A DNA stretch of 64,000 nucleotides from Pseudomonas trivialis (GCF_001439805.1 NZ_JYLK01000015.1:1-64000); one strand, 5' to 3'; shown: positions 7,762-16,203, counted from the stretch's first letter. Notes: generated by a model not told the origin, from the letters alone. Translations and numbers: made by a program.

Positions 7762-8535
7762 TCAAGGCGCCGCCAGCCACTGGTTGACGATGCCGTCATA
7801 TACCCCGGTCGCCACGCTCAGGTGCAGCCACTGATCGACGTAGCTTTTCCACGCCACATCGTCGCGCGGCAGCAGGAAGGCTTTCTGGCTGTATTGCATC
7901 TGCCGCTCGGGGTTGACCGCACACAGCCCGGGCTTGAGCTTTTGCTGGTAGCGTGCCTCGCTGGCGTCGGTGATCATCACGTCGGCCTTGCCGGCCAGCA
8001 GTTCGTCAAAAATCGTCACGTTGTCATGCAGGCGGATCTGCGCCTGGGCCAGGTGGGCGCGGGCGAACACCTCATTGGTGCCGCCTGCCGGTTCGATCAC
8101 CCGCACCTGCGGCTGGTTGATCTGCTCCACGGTCTGGTAGCGCTGCACATCGGTGCACCGCACCAGCGGGATCTTGCCGTCGACGCCGAGGGATTCGCTG
8201 AAGAAGGCTTTTTTCTGGCGTTCCAGCGACACCGAAATACCGCCCACGGCGATGTCGCAGCGTTGCGCGAGAAAATCCGGCATCAGGGTTTTCCAGTTGG
8301 TGGGCACCCAGTTGATCTTCGCGTTGAGGCTCTTTGCCAGGGACTCGGCCATGGCAATGTCGATGCCTTCATAGCTGCCATCGGCGCGCAATGAACTGTA
8401 GGGCTTGTAGTCGCCGGTGGTGCACACGCTGAGCGTGCCGCGCTGGATCACCTCATCGAGGTGCGACGGGGCGGGGTCGGCGAGGGCGGTGGTTGCCGAG
8501 CACGCCAGTACACACAGGGCCAGGGAAGCTTTCAT
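7762..8535 (-). CDS. PheC-like periplasmic cyclohexadienyl dehydratase or amino-acid-binding protein
   Basis: A 257-residue protein starting at 8535 with signal peptide MKASLALCVLACSATTALA. The rest is a type 2 periplasmic-binding fold (SBP_bac_3). It shares with P. aeruginosa PheC (recalled sequence) the blocks TTGDYKPYS, DIAVGGISVSLERQK, PAGGTNEVFARAHL, DNVTIFDELLAGKADVMITD and a C-terminal KAFLLPRDD...YVDQWLH. PheC is a binding-protein-fold enzyme that converts prephenate/arogenate to phenylpyruvate/phenylalanine in the periplasm. The retained GGTNE block supports enzymatic function, but a plain solute-binding role cannot be excluded. No permease or ATPase genes are adjacent, which favours an enzyme or a stand-alone sensor. 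Confidence 0.75.
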   Translation of the reverse strand: MKASLALCVLACSATTALADPAPSHLDEVIQRGTLSVCTTGDYKPYSSLRADGSYEGIDIAMAESLAKSLNAKINWVPTNWKTLMPDFLAQRCDIAVGGISVSLERQKKAFFSESLGVDGKIPLVRCTDVQRYQTVEQINQPQVRVIEPAGGTNEVFARAHLAQAQIRLHDNVTIFDELLAGKADVMITDASEARYQQKLKPGLCAVNPERQMQYSQKAFLLPRDDVAWKSYVDQWLHLSVATGVYDGIVNQWLAAP

Positions 8536-8672
8536 CGGGACGGGTCCTTGGGGCAATTTTTTTGTAGGCGCGAGCATTGACGCGCCGCCTGCGCCTTTCA
8601 ACCTTTTTTTCACGTTGCACGGTTTAAGCTGCCCATCAAGGTCGTTCACTCCTGTTCCACCCTGATGAGCCC

Positions 8673-9275
8673 ATGATGTCGCCACAACCTCCATCCTCCA
8701 TCGAGATTGACTTCGCCCAGCGCTATGATCAGGAGCACGCGCGGGTCTGCGGCGACCCGCGTCCGCCCAGGCTGCGGCGACGCCTGGCGATGTGGCGCGA
8801 CGAATGGCTGGTGCGCCAGGCGCTTAAAGTGGCCGGCGAGCCGGGCCTGATCCTCGACCTGGCCTGCGGTTCGGGGCGGTTCTGGCCGGTGCTGGGCGAA
8901 CACATCAACCGTGTGATCCTCGCCTCGGACAATTCCCAGGACATGCTCGACCACGCGCTTACCCACCACTCGGCGGCGTTGCTCAAGCGGGTCAAGACCT
9001 TCCAGGGATCAGCGTTTTCCATCGGCTTGTCGGCGAATGCGGTGGACTGCATTTTCTGCCTGGAGTTGTTTCGCCATGTGCCCAGCGCAGAAGGGCGGCT
9101 GGCGTTGCTGCGCGAGTTTCATCGGGTCAGCCGCGATACCGTGATTGTCTCCGTGCCTTCACGCACCTTTGTGGAAGGCGAATTTCGCCAGGCGGGCTTC
9201 AAGGTCCTGAAACATCAGGAATTCATGCCGGGCTCCCGGCTCTGGCGGGTTTACGTACTGCGTAAGAGGGGATAA
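8673..9275 (+). CDS. Class I SAM-dependent methyltransferase
   Basis: A 200-residue protein with SAM-binding motif I LILDLACGSGRFWPVL (residues 59-74), the acidic post-I position in ASDNSQDML, and the later CIFCLELFRHVPS block, as in Methyltransf_11/25 proteins. A second ATG directly follows the first (8676), so the start may be one codon later; no strong ribosome-binding site distinguishes them. It is divergent from the PheC-like gene across 137 bp. The family includes metabolite and lipid methylases; the substrate here is unknown. Confidence 0.82.
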   Translation: MMSPQPPSSIEIDFAQRYDQEHARVCGDPRPPRLRRRLAMWRDEWLVRQALKVAGEPGLILDLACGSGRFWPVLGEHINRVILASDNSQDMLDHALTHHSAALLKRVKTFQGSAFSIGLSANAVDCIFCLELFRHVPSAEGRLALLREFHRVSRDTVIVSVPSRTFVEGEFRQAGFKVLKHQEFMPGSRLWRVYVLRKRG

Positions 9276-9364
9276 CTCCCGCTCGTCGGACTATTCTTCA
9301 GTGCCTGTCCGAGTTTTCATGATTGCCTGTGCACTGTGAATGCTCGCAAGGCCCTTTCGCGATA

Positions 9365-9370
9365 TATACT
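9365..9370 (+). promoter_or_regulatory. Putative -10 element of rnd
   Basis: TATACT lies 28 bp upstream of the rnd GTG start, in a locally AT-rich stretch. No clear -35 hexamer is visible at 17 bp, so this is a moderate call. Confidence 0.4.
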
Positions 9371-9397
9371 GCGCGCCATTCTTCAAGGGAGAGCCGT

Positions 9398-10531
9398 GTG
9401 GCCATCGATATTCACTGGATCTGCGACAACGATAGCCTCGGCCAGCATTGCGCCGAATGGCAGCAGTTGCCATTCGTCGCCCTCGACACCGAATTCATGC
9501 GGGTCGACACCTTTTATCCCATCGCCGGGCTGATCCAGATCGGTGATGGCGTACGCGCTTACCTGATCGACCCCCTGACCATCGACAACTGGCAACCCCT
9601 GGCCGCCCTGCTGGAAAATCCGGCGGTGATCAAGGTGGTGCACGCCTGCAGCGAAGACCTTGAAGTACTGCTGCGCCTGACCGGCAGCCTGCCGGTGCCG
9701 TTGTTCGACACCCAGTTGGCGGCCGCCTACCTGAACCTTGGCTTCTCCATGGGCTATTCGCGCCTGGTGCAAGCCGTGCTCGATATCGAGCTGCCCAAGG
9801 GCGAGACCCGCTCGGACTGGCTGCAGCGGCCATTGTCCGACACGCAGGTGAGCTACGCCGCCGAAGATGCGGTGCACCTGGCCGAGGTCTACATCCGTCT
9901 GCGTCCGCAGTTGTCCGACGATAAATACGCCTGGGTGCTGGAAGACGGTGCCGAACTGGTGGCCAACCTGCGCCGCGAGATCGACCCCTACGAGCTGTAC
10001 CGCGATGCCAAGCTGGCGTGGAAACTGTCCCGCGCGCAACTGGCCGTGCTGCGTGAACTGTGTGCCTGGCGCGAGCAGCAGGCGCGGGCCCGCGACCTGC
10101 CGCGCAACCGCATCATCCGCGAACATTCGCTGTGGCCGTTGGCCAAATCCCAGCCGGACAACCTGGTCGCCCTGGGCAAGATCGAAGACATGCACCCGCG
10201 CACCGTGCGCCAGGACGGCCCGTTCCTGCTCGACCTGATCAAGCGCGCCGCCAGCGTGCCCATGGACCAATGGCCACCGGCCGTGGCCGAGCCGCTGCCG
10301 GTGGACGCCGCCACGCTGATCAAGCAGTTGCGCGCCCTCGGCCAGGCCGAAGCCGAACGCCTGGACATGGCGCCGGAGCTGATGCTGCGCAAGAAAACCC
10401 TCGAAGCCCTGGTCAAGAGTGGCTACCCCGATGGGCCTTATACATTGCCCGACTCGCTGCGTGGCTGGCGCCGCGCGTTGATGGGTCAGGCGCTGCTCGA
10501 CAGCCTGGCCTCTGCCGGAGAACAGCCTTGA
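9398..10531 (+). CDS. rnd: Ribonuclease D
   Basis: A 377-residue 3'-to-5' exoribonuclease that trims tRNA precursors and other stable RNAs. The start is GTG at 9398, with AAGGGAGA just upstream; a frame from 9323 would add 25 residues not found in the family. The DEDDy catalytic residues are visible: FVALDTEFMR (Exo I), VVHACSEDLEVLL (Exo II) and SYAAEDAVHL (Exo III). One HRDC domain is clear (WKLSRAQLAVLRELCAWREQQ, about residues 212-290), followed by a second, weaker one. The stop overlaps the start of ycgL. Confidence 0.95.
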   Translation: MAIDIHWICDNDSLGQHCAEWQQLPFVALDTEFMRVDTFYPIAGLIQIGDGVRAYLIDPLTIDNWQPLAALLENPAVIKVVHACSEDLEVLLRLTGSLPVPLFDTQLAAAYLNLGFSMGYSRLVQAVLDIELPKGETRSDWLQRPLSDTQVSYAAEDAVHLAEVYIRLRPQLSDDKYAWVLEDGAELVANLRREIDPYELYRDAKLAWKLSRAQLAVLRELCAWREQQARARDLPRNRIIREHSLWPLAKSQPDNLVALGKIEDMHPRTVRQDGPFLLDLIKRAASVPMDQWPPAVAEPLPVDAATLIKQLRALGQAEAERLDMAPELMLRKKTLEALVKSGYPDGPYTLPDSLRGWRRALMGQALLDSLASAGEQP

Positions 10532-10821
10532 AACGTATTTGCTCCATCTACCGCAGCCTGAAAAAAGACGGCATGTACCTCTACGTGCTCAAAAGCGATG
10601 CCCTCGAGCGGGTTCCCGAGCCCCTGATGGTCGCCTTCGGCAAGCCGCACCACGCCTTCGACATGGTGCTGACCCCGGAGCGCAAGCTGTCGCGCGAAGA
10701 CATCCTGGTGGTCCTGGAAAACCTCGACAAGCAGGGCTATCACCTGCAAATGCCGCCGGCCGAGGACGAGTACATCGAACACTTGCCCGAAGAGCTGCTG
10801 CGCCGCAACGACCCGATGTGA
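10528..10821 (+). CDS. ycgL: YcgL-domain protein
   Basis: A 97-residue protein beginning at a TTG codon (10528) that overlaps the rnd stop by four bases; KRICSIYRSLKKDGMYLY at the N-terminus and EYIEHLPEELLRRNDPM at the C-terminus match the YcgL family end to end, which fixes the start. YcgL is a small conserved gammaproteobacterial protein of unknown role, commonly found directly after rnd. The overlap implies translational coupling with RNase D, so a link to RNA turnover is a fair guess only. Confidence 0.9.
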   Translation: MKRICSIYRSLKKDGMYLYVLKSDALERVPEPLMVAFGKPHHAFDMVLTPERKLSREDILVVLENLDKQGYHLQMPPAEDEYIEHLPEELLRRNDPM

Positions 10822-10928
10822 TCGGTGGGTGCCCTGCCCGGGGCACTTTCTTCAACGCAATCGTAATGAGTGGGCGGTGGCCGCAAGGACGCGGGCGGCC
10901 GTCTGCACTGTTTTGAAAGGTTTTAAGC

Positions 10929-11861
10929 ATGCGTGTTCTGATTGCTGAACAGGATCACCCGCTCTACGCCCAACTGCTGCGCGCCGCCGCGCCGGATCTT
11001 GAGGTGCTGACCAGTGGCGATTCGGCCGAACTCTCGCGGCTGGCCGCCGATTGCCCGGTGTGGCTGGGCCAGCCGGACCTGCTGGCGACCCTGCTGCGCC
11101 AGGGCCATCAGCCGCAGTGGCTGCAATCGACCTGGGCCGGCATTACGCCGCTGCTGGCCGACGGCCTGCCGCGCGGCTATCGCCTGACCCGTGCGGTGGG
11201 CATTTTTGGCCAGGTCATGGCCGAGTTCGTGCTCACCTACATGCTGGGCCACGAGCGTGAAGTGCTGGCGCGCCTGGTCAGCCAGGTGGAGCGCAAGTGG
11301 GACAACCGCATCGGCCAGAGCCTGGCGGGGCGCACGGCGCTGATCGTCGGCACCGGTGATATCGGCCAGCGTGTTGCCGAATTTCTGCTGCCGTTTGGCG
11401 TGAAGCTGTACGGCATCGCCAGCACCGCGCGTGAGCAGGCGCCGTTCATTGAAGTGGCCGCGCTTGATCAGTTGGAACGGCTGGTGGGGGAGGCGGACTA
11501 CGTGATCAACCTGCTGCCCAACACACCGGAAACCCACGACCTGTATAACGCGGCGCTGTTCAAGCAGTTCAAGCCGACGGGCGTGTTCATGAACGTCGGA
11601 CGCGGCGTGGCGGTGGTCGACGCCGATCTGGTCGAGGCGCTGAAAGAAGGGCACCTGGCCGGCGCGGTGATCGATGTGTGTCGCCAGGAGCCGTTGCCGC
11701 AGCGCCATCCGTTCTGGACCGCCTGGGGCCTGCTGCTGACCGGGCACAGCTCGGCGCCGACCTCGCCGTCGATGATGGTGGATTTGTTTGTGCAGAACCT
11801 GCGCGCGTATCAGGCCCGGCAAGCCCTGCGCGGTGAAGTGGACTTCGAACGCGGCTATTAG
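10929..11861 (+). CDS. D-2-hydroxyacid dehydrogenase (GhrA-like)
   Basis: A 310-residue NAD(P)-dependent dehydrogenase. The coenzyme-binding motif is ALIVGTGDIGQRVAEFL (about residues 136-152). The catalytic triad of the family is present: Arg in MNVGRGVAVVD, Glu in DVCRQEPLP and His in LTGHSSAPT. Glyoxylate/hydroxypyruvate reductases and other 2-ketoacid reductases have this layout; the sequence does not distinguish them. It stands alone, 107 bp after ycgL. Confidence 0.87.
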   Translation: MRVLIAEQDHPLYAQLLRAAAPDLEVLTSGDSAELSRLAADCPVWLGQPDLLATLLRQGHQPQWLQSTWAGITPLLADGLPRGYRLTRAVGIFGQVMAEFVLTYMLGHEREVLARLVSQVERKWDNRIGQSLAGRTALIVGTGDIGQRVAEFLLPFGVKLYGIASTAREQAPFIEVAALDQLERLVGEADYVINLLPNTPETHDLYNAALFKQFKPTGVFMNVGRGVAVVDADLVEALKEGHLAGAVIDVCRQEPLPQRHPFWTAWGLLLTGHSSAPTSPSMMVDLFVQNLRAYQARQALRGEVDFERGY

Positions 11862-11953
11862 TCTGGTAACACCGCCAGTCGCCGACGCTTGGTTCCAGGC
11901 GGCTTGGGCACTAGACTGGCGGCCTTTTCACTTACCGATACCGATGCAGAGCC

Positions 11954-12403
11954 ATGGCCGCCAAAGTCGAACCCTTCTGGATACGCAAAACCCTTGAACA
12001 CCTCGACCAGGAGGAATGGGAGTCGTTGTGCGACGGCTGCGGCCTGTGCTGCCTGCAGAAGCTTGAAGATGAAGACGACAACAGCGTCTATTACACGCGC
12101 ATCGCCTGCAAACTGCTCGACCTGAACACCTGCCAGTGCACCGACTACCCCAACCGCAGGGCCTCGGTGCCGGACTGCATCCAGCTCACGCCGGGCCAGG
12201 CCGACCAGTTCAAATGGCTGCCGCCCACCTGCGGCTACCGGCTGGTCAGCGAGCGCAAGGACCTGCCGTTGTGGCACCACCTGGTCTGCGGCGACCGCGA
12301 TGCCGTGCACCACGAACGCATTTCCCAGTCCGGGCGCATGGTCAGCGAAGGCAGCGTGGCCGAAGACGACTGGGAGGATTACCTGATTTTCCGCGCGGGC
12401 TGA
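11954..12403 (+). CDS. YcgN-family cysteine-cluster protein (UPF0260)
   Basis: A 149-residue protein with the family's cysteine cluster: CDGCGLCC near residues 31-38, then C54, CQC and a later PDC, as in the CxxCxxCC zinc/iron-cluster group (YkgJ-related). The length and the conserved ends (FWIRKTLEHL, WEDYLIF) match YcgN. Function is not established; the cysteine set suggests a bound metal. It is followed 13 bp later by an exported protein gene, so the two probably form an operon. Confidence 0.9.
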   Translation: MAAKVEPFWIRKTLEHLDQEEWESLCDGCGLCCLQKLEDEDDNSVYYTRIACKLLDLNTCQCTDYPNRRASVPDCIQLTPGQADQFKWLPPTCGYRLVSERKDLPLWHHLVCGDRDAVHHERISQSGRMVSEGSVAEDDWEDYLIFRAG

Positions 12404-12416
12404 ACCAGGAGTGGGT

Positions 12417-13637
12417 ATGAGGGAAGTGATCAAGCTGACGGCCACCCTGGCGCTGCTGGCAATGAGCAGCTCGGCCTGGTGTGCGAAAAAGGTCGACCTG
12501 GACTATCACGTCAAGCTGCTGCCCCAGAGCGATCAAGCCGAAGTGCGCGTGAGCCTGTCCCATGGCGCGGCGGTGCGTAGTCTGAATTTCGACCTCGGTC
12601 ACGCGGGCGACTACAGCGACTTCAAGGCCGATGGCCAGTGGAAGGTCACCGGCAGCCGCGGCCTGTGGCAGCCCGACGCCGACAAGGCCAGCCTCACTTA
12701 CCGCGTGCGCCTGAGCCATGCGCGCAAGCCGGGCACCTATGAAGCGCGGATGACACCGAGCTGGGCGCTGTTTCGCGGTGAAGACCTGGTGCCGACCGCG
12801 CACCTGGACCAGCAGGACGGTGTCGAACTGGTCTCGCGCCTGGTGTTCGAGCTGCCACCTGGCTGGAAAAGCGTCGAGACCGCCTGGCCGCGCATCGGCA
12901 AGCACAAATTCCGCATCGACAATGTGTCGCGCCTGTTCGACCGGCCCACTGGCTGGATGCTCGCCGGCACCCTCGGCAGCCGCCGCGTGCGCCTGGGGGA
13001 CACCGACGTCACCGTGGCCTCGCCCAAGGGCCAGGCCATGCGCCGCATGGATGTGCTGACCTTGCTGACCTTCGTCTGGCCGCAGGTGGAGGCCGCGTTC
13101 CCGCGTCATCCGGCCAAGCTGCTGGTGGTGGGCGCCAGCGACCCGATGCGCCGTGGCGCGTTTGCGGCGCGCGACTCGATCTACCTCAACAGCCGCACGC
13201 CGCTGGTCAGTGAGAGCGGCAGCAGCCCGTTGCTGCGTGAAGTGGTGCAGGCCATCGGGCGCTTCAATGACCACGACACCAGCGACTGGATCAGCGAAGG
13301 GTTTGGCGAGTTTTACGCGATTGAGTTGATGCGCCGTGCCGGCGGGATTACCGATGAGCGCTACGCAGCGATTCAGGCGCGGCTGGGCAAACAAGGCAAG
13401 GACGTGACCAGCCTGCGCGGCGAGCACGTTAGCGGCGCCACGGTGGCGCGGGCGGTGCTGGTGCTGCAGGAGCTGGACCGCGAGATCCGCGTCAAGACCC
13501 ATAACAAGCGGTCCCTGGATGACCTGGCGCAGGCGGTGATGCGGGCTGACAGCGTGAACACGGCGCAATTTGTGCAGTTGGCTGAAAGCATTATCGGTGA
13601 GCCATCAGCGGTGCTCGATTCCAGATTACTGCACTGA
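12417..13637 (+). CDS. Exported protein resembling a gluzincin metallopeptidase that has lost its zinc ligands
   Basis: A 406-residue protein starting at ATG 12417, six bases after AGGAG; an earlier GTG is less likely. Residues 1-19 are a signal peptide ending at WCA. The N-terminal half is beta-rich. The C-terminal part has DWISEGFGEFYAIEL (about residues 290-304), which looks like the third-ligand segment (xEGFAxYxA) of M1/M61 peptidases. The place where HExxH would stand reads REVVQ (274-278): the central Glu is kept, both zinc-binding His are gone. It probably is a non-enzymatic, periplasmic relative. It follows the YcgN gene. Not recognised as a named family. Confidence 0.65.
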   Translation: MREVIKLTATLALLAMSSSAWCAKKVDLDYHVKLLPQSDQAEVRVSLSHGAAVRSLNFDLGHAGDYSDFKADGQWKVTGSRGLWQPDADKASLTYRVRLSHARKPGTYEARMTPSWALFRGEDLVPTAHLDQQDGVELVSRLVFELPPGWKSVETAWPRIGKHKFRIDNVSRLFDRPTGWMLAGTLGSRRVRLGDTDVTVASPKGQAMRRMDVLTLLTFVWPQVEAAFPRHPAKLLVVGASDPMRRGAFAARDSIYLNSRTPLVSESGSSPLLREVVQAIGRFNDHDTSDWISEGFGEFYAIELMRRAGGITDERYAAIQARLGKQGKDVTSLRGEHVSGATVARAVLVLQELDREIRVKTHNKRSLDDLAQAVMRADSVNTAQFVQLAESIIGEPSAVLDSRLLH

Positions 13638-13659
13638 TCTGGAAACACACACACACAGG

Positions 13660-13697
13660 ACACATGTGGGAGGAAGCAAGCCCCCTCCCACATGTGG
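13660..13697. repeat. REP palindrome with extended arms, next to an (AC)n tract
   Basis: CACATGTGGGAGG and CCTCCCACATGTG flank AAGCAAGCCC, giving a 13-bp-arm hairpin between convergent genes. A run of six AC units lies just before it (13645-13656). Confidence 0.8.
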
Positions 13698-13722
13698 ATG
13701 TTCAACAGGCCTGGAAGCCTGA

Positions 13723-14073
13723 TCAGCCGGTGGTTTTTACCGCTTTCTCGGCGGCCACTTCGGCTTGGGTCTTGAGGTTGTTCAGCTCTGCGCCGGCCCG
13801 TTCAATCTTGGTGCGCAGGCTGTTCATCTCCTGACGACCCTGCTCCAGCTTGTCCTTGAGCGAACTGTGGCCGGTAAAGCCGCGCTTGAGCGCCACGCCG
13901 CCGATTGCCACCTGGATCAGGCCGAGCACGCCGCCACGGCGCAGGCCTTTGCCCAGCATGATGAAACCCCCTGCCACCGAGCCGATGCGTTCCCAGCCGT
14001 GCACGTTTTGCTCATGCTGCGGGGCGGGCTGCAGGTGCTCGATGATAGGTCGCAGGTGTGTGCTGTCACTCAT
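13723..14073 (-). CDS. Small membrane protein with YgaP-like hairpin and coiled-coil tail
   Basis: A 116-residue protein starting at 14073, after GGAG. Residues about 27-65 hold two short glycine-rich hydrophobic segments (IGSVAGGFIMLGKGLRRG and VLGLIQVAIGGVAL), the pattern of the YgaP/DUF2892 inner-membrane hairpin. The last 45 residues (KDKLEQGRQEMNSLRTKIER and following heptads) form a likely coiled coil in the cytoplasm. Function unknown. The last residues (AAEKAVKTTG) are Ala/Lys-rich. Confidence 0.7.
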   Translation of the reverse strand: MSDSTHLRPIIEHLQPAPQHEQNVHGWERIGSVAGGFIMLGKGLRRGGVLGLIQVAIGGVALKRGFTGHSSLKDKLEQGRQEMNSLRTKIERAGAELNNLKTQAEVAAEKAVKTTG

Positions 14074-14140
14074 GATCCGTCTCCAACAAGGGCTAGTGTC
14101 AATAGCTGACTGCTGGCCGGCGCCGGATGTTCCCGAAAAA

Positions 14141-14608
14141 TCAGTACTTGGGCCCCGAGCGGGTGTTGTTGCCCTTGGCCAGGCGGTCGTAGAGCACCAC
14201 ATTGACGGTGGCGGCAAGGTTCATGCAGCCGGTGGTCGGGATGTACACCACGTCTTCGCACCAGTCGCGAATCTCTTTATCCAGCGAGCCGTCTTCCGGG
14301 CCGAAGATATACAGCGCGCGGTCGGGATGGGTGTATTCGGGCAGCGGGCGGGCGCCTTCCACCAGCTCCACGGCCACCGGGATGCAGCCCAGGGGCAGGA
14401 TTTTCTTCAGGTCATCGATGCCGATCAGCGGAATATCGTGGTGGACTTTTTTGGTGTCGGTGATGAAATCCCGCGCACGCTCGTAACGCACGCCGGTGTA
14501 GAACACCGAGGCCACGCCGTAGCAGCCGGCGGCGCGCATCACCGAACCGACGTTTTCGGGGGATTTGGGGTTATACAAACCGATGCAGCTGTAGCGTTTA
14601 TTGCCCAC
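14141..14608 (-). CDS. TrmH/SpoU-family RNA 2'-O-methyltransferase
   Basis: A 155-residue single-domain SPOUT enzyme. The start is a GTG at 14608 with AAGG upstream; this gives the family N-terminus NKRYSCIGLYNPKSPENVGS, whereas the longer frame extends into a REP pair. All three SPOUT motifs are present: NPKSPENVGSVMRAAGCYG (motif 1), LYIFGPEDGSL (motif 2) and IPTTGCMNLAATVNVVLYDR (motif 3), which together knot the SAM site. Such short members methylate tRNA or rRNA ribose; the target is not known here. Confidence 0.88.
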   Translation of the reverse strand: MGNKRYSCIGLYNPKSPENVGSVMRAAGCYGVASVFYTGVRYERARDFITDTKKVHHDIPLIGIDDLKKILPLGCIPVAVELVEGARPLPEYTHPDRALYIFGPEDGSLDKEIRDWCEDVVYIPTTGCMNLAATVNVVLYDRLAKGNNTRSGPKY

Positions 14609-14670
14609 GGGGAGGGTGCCTTGACGAAAAGGCGCGATTATACGGCCTTGAAGTGATGCGGTGCTTGCAC

Positions 14671-14745
14671 GATCGCTATCGGGAGCAAGGCCCCTCCCAC
14701 CGTTGGACTGCATTTCAGTGTCGGAGGGGGCTTGCCGCCGCTGAG
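14671..14745. repeat. Degenerate inverted REP pair (REPIN)
   Basis: ATCGGGAGCAAGGCCCCTCCCAC at the left faces GTCGGAGGGGGCTTGCCGCC at the right around a 25-bp spacer. Both REPs have substitutions compared with the fresh copies at 27.3 and 62.2 kb, so this pair looks old. Confidence 0.7.
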
Positions 14746-14768
14746 GCCGGTGCAGGCGATGACGATGT

Positions 14769-15143
14769 TCAGCTGTCTTTTTTCATCAACCCCGCCAACG
14801 CCGCAAACGGGTTGTGCGTGGCCTTGGCAATCGTCGGGCTGCTGGTGGAGCCTTCGCCGAAATACTGCTGGTCGGTGTAGCGCGAGTGCTCGTTGTCATG
14901 GCAATACAGGCACAGCAGTTCCCAGTTGGAGCCATCCTGAGGATTGTCATCATGGTTATGGTTGCGGTGGTGTACGGTCAGTTCGCTCAGGCGTTTGCCG
15001 GCGAACTCACGGGCGCAGCGGCCGCATACGTGGGGGTACATTTTCAGGGCTTTGTCGCGATAGCCCATTTCCCGGTCGCGCTGGGCATCGGCGAGAATGC
15101 GGTCCAGCTTGGCGGTGTGGGAGGGCGGGTTGGTCGAGCTCAT
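14769..15143 (-). CDS. yajD: HNH nuclease of the YajD type
   Basis: A 124-residue protein. Two ATGs are adjacent; the second (15143) has the better spacing to AGGAG. Zinc-binding CGRC (residues 40-43) and CLYC (78-81) surround the nuclease core LTVHHRNHNHDDNPQDGSNW, giving a complete HNH motif. YajD homologues are small, widely conserved HNH proteins of unknown cellular role; they are not linked to defence genes here. Confidence 0.9.
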   Translation of the reverse strand: MSSTNPPSHTAKLDRILADAQRDREMGYRDKALKMYPHVCGRCAREFAGKRLSELTVHHRNHNHDDNPQDGSNWELLCLYCHDNEHSRYTDQQYFGEGSTSSPTIAKATHNPFAALAGLMKKDS

Positions 15144-15240
15144 CATGGCTCCTGGCTGTATGAGGGTTCACGGATACCGTGGATTCTAGCCGCTCGCGCG
15201 CTAAATAACCGCTTCACTTTAGCCATAAGGATTTAACTTC

Positions 15241-16161
15241 ATGCGTCTGCATACATGGATTGCTGCATTGCTGCTGTGTGGGGCGACGGCTCATGCCTAC
15301 GCGCTTTCTACGCCCAGACCCGGACAGGTGATCGAGGTGGCCCTCGAGCAGTTGCATCCCACCCAGGCCGTGGTGGGCTTTGACCAGATTTACTACAGCC
15401 TGGGGCTGTTCGCCGCCAAACCTGCCAAGGTCTTCGATGAATACTGCGAAACCAACGGCCAGGGCGAAGCGAAAAAGGTGCCGAAAAAGGCCGACCTGCA
15501 TCACCCCGACAGCTTTACCTGCGAGGACCCGGTAGGTGCTCACCCGGATGAGATGAAAACCGTCGTGGCAGGCCCCGGCGGCCAGTTGTACCTGACCGAC
15601 GGTCACCACAGCTTCACCACGCTGTGGGAAGTGCCCGGCGGCGGGGCGCGGTTGAAAATGTGGGTCCGGGTGACCGACGATTTCAGCAGCAGCCCGGACA
15701 TGAAAACGTTCTGGCAGCGCATGGCGGCGGCGCGCAAAGTCTGGCTCAAGGACAGTCAGGGCCGGACCCTGGCGCCTGAGCAGTTGCCGGCGCATCTGGG
15801 CTTCAAGCACCTGCAGAACGACACCTTTCGCAGCCTGGTGTACTTCACCCGCAAGGCCGCCTATGGCAAGCCGGACGATGGCGGGATTGCCCCGGAATTT
15901 CTGGAGTTTTACTGGGGCGACTGGCTGCGCACGCAGATTGATTTGGGCCAGTACGACCTGGACAGCAAAGGCGGCTACAAGGACGCCATCGAAGCCGTTG
16001 CCAAGCGGATGGTCAGCCTGGCGCCAGGCTCGAAGGTGGGTGACAGCGGGTTTACCGCCCATCAACTGGGCGGCATGAGCGAACTGGATCGCAAGGCGCT
16101 GGAGAAGACGTTCGACGACAAGGTGCCGTACATCTTTGACTACCGCAAATCCCTGCGCTGA
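15241..16161 (+). CDS. Exported ParB/sulfiredoxin-like protein
   Basis: A 306-residue protein with a signal peptide (MRLHTWIAALLLCGATAHAYA). The body contains LYLTDGHHSFTTLWEV (about residues 116-131), the DGHHR-like signature of the ParB/Srx nucleotide-binding fold (ParBc_2-type), preceded by VALEQLHPTQAVVGFDQI, the typical 'L.P.Q..vG' entry. ParB/Srx relatives act on nucleotides or DNA in the cytoplasm, so an exported copy is unexpected; export is a known trait of this subfamily as I recall, but its job is not known. No helix-turn-helix follows. Strong start context is absent; the start is chosen because it creates the signal peptide. Confidence 0.8.
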   Translation: MRLHTWIAALLLCGATAHAYALSTPRPGQVIEVALEQLHPTQAVVGFDQIYYSLGLFAAKPAKVFDEYCETNGQGEAKKVPKKADLHHPDSFTCEDPVGAHPDEMKTVVAGPGGQLYLTDGHHSFTTLWEVPGGGARLKMWVRVTDDFSSSPDMKTFWQRMAAARKVWLKDSQGRTLAPEQLPAHLGFKHLQNDTFRSLVYFTRKAAYGKPDDGGIAPEFLEFYWGDWLRTQIDLGQYDLDSKGGYKDAIEAVAKRMVSLAPGSKVGDSGFTAHQLGGMSELDRKALEKTFDDKVPYIFDYRKSLR

Positions 16162-16172
16162 AACAGATCAGA

Positions 16173-16192
16173 CATGTGGGAGGGGGATTTGC
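16173..16192. repeat. Lone half REP
   Basis: ACATGTGGGAGGGGG is followed by ATTTGCGG instead of the CTTGCTCCC that would complete the palindrome. It lies between two convergent stop codons and appears to be a truncated REP. Confidence 0.55.
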
Positions 16193-16203
16193 GGTGTCTG
16201 GTA

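Noticed and set aside
14769..15143. YajD HNH nuclease as part of a defence system
   Set aside because: Flanked by ordinary core genes with no methylase, restriction, toxin or phage genes; YajD is a widely conserved single gene.
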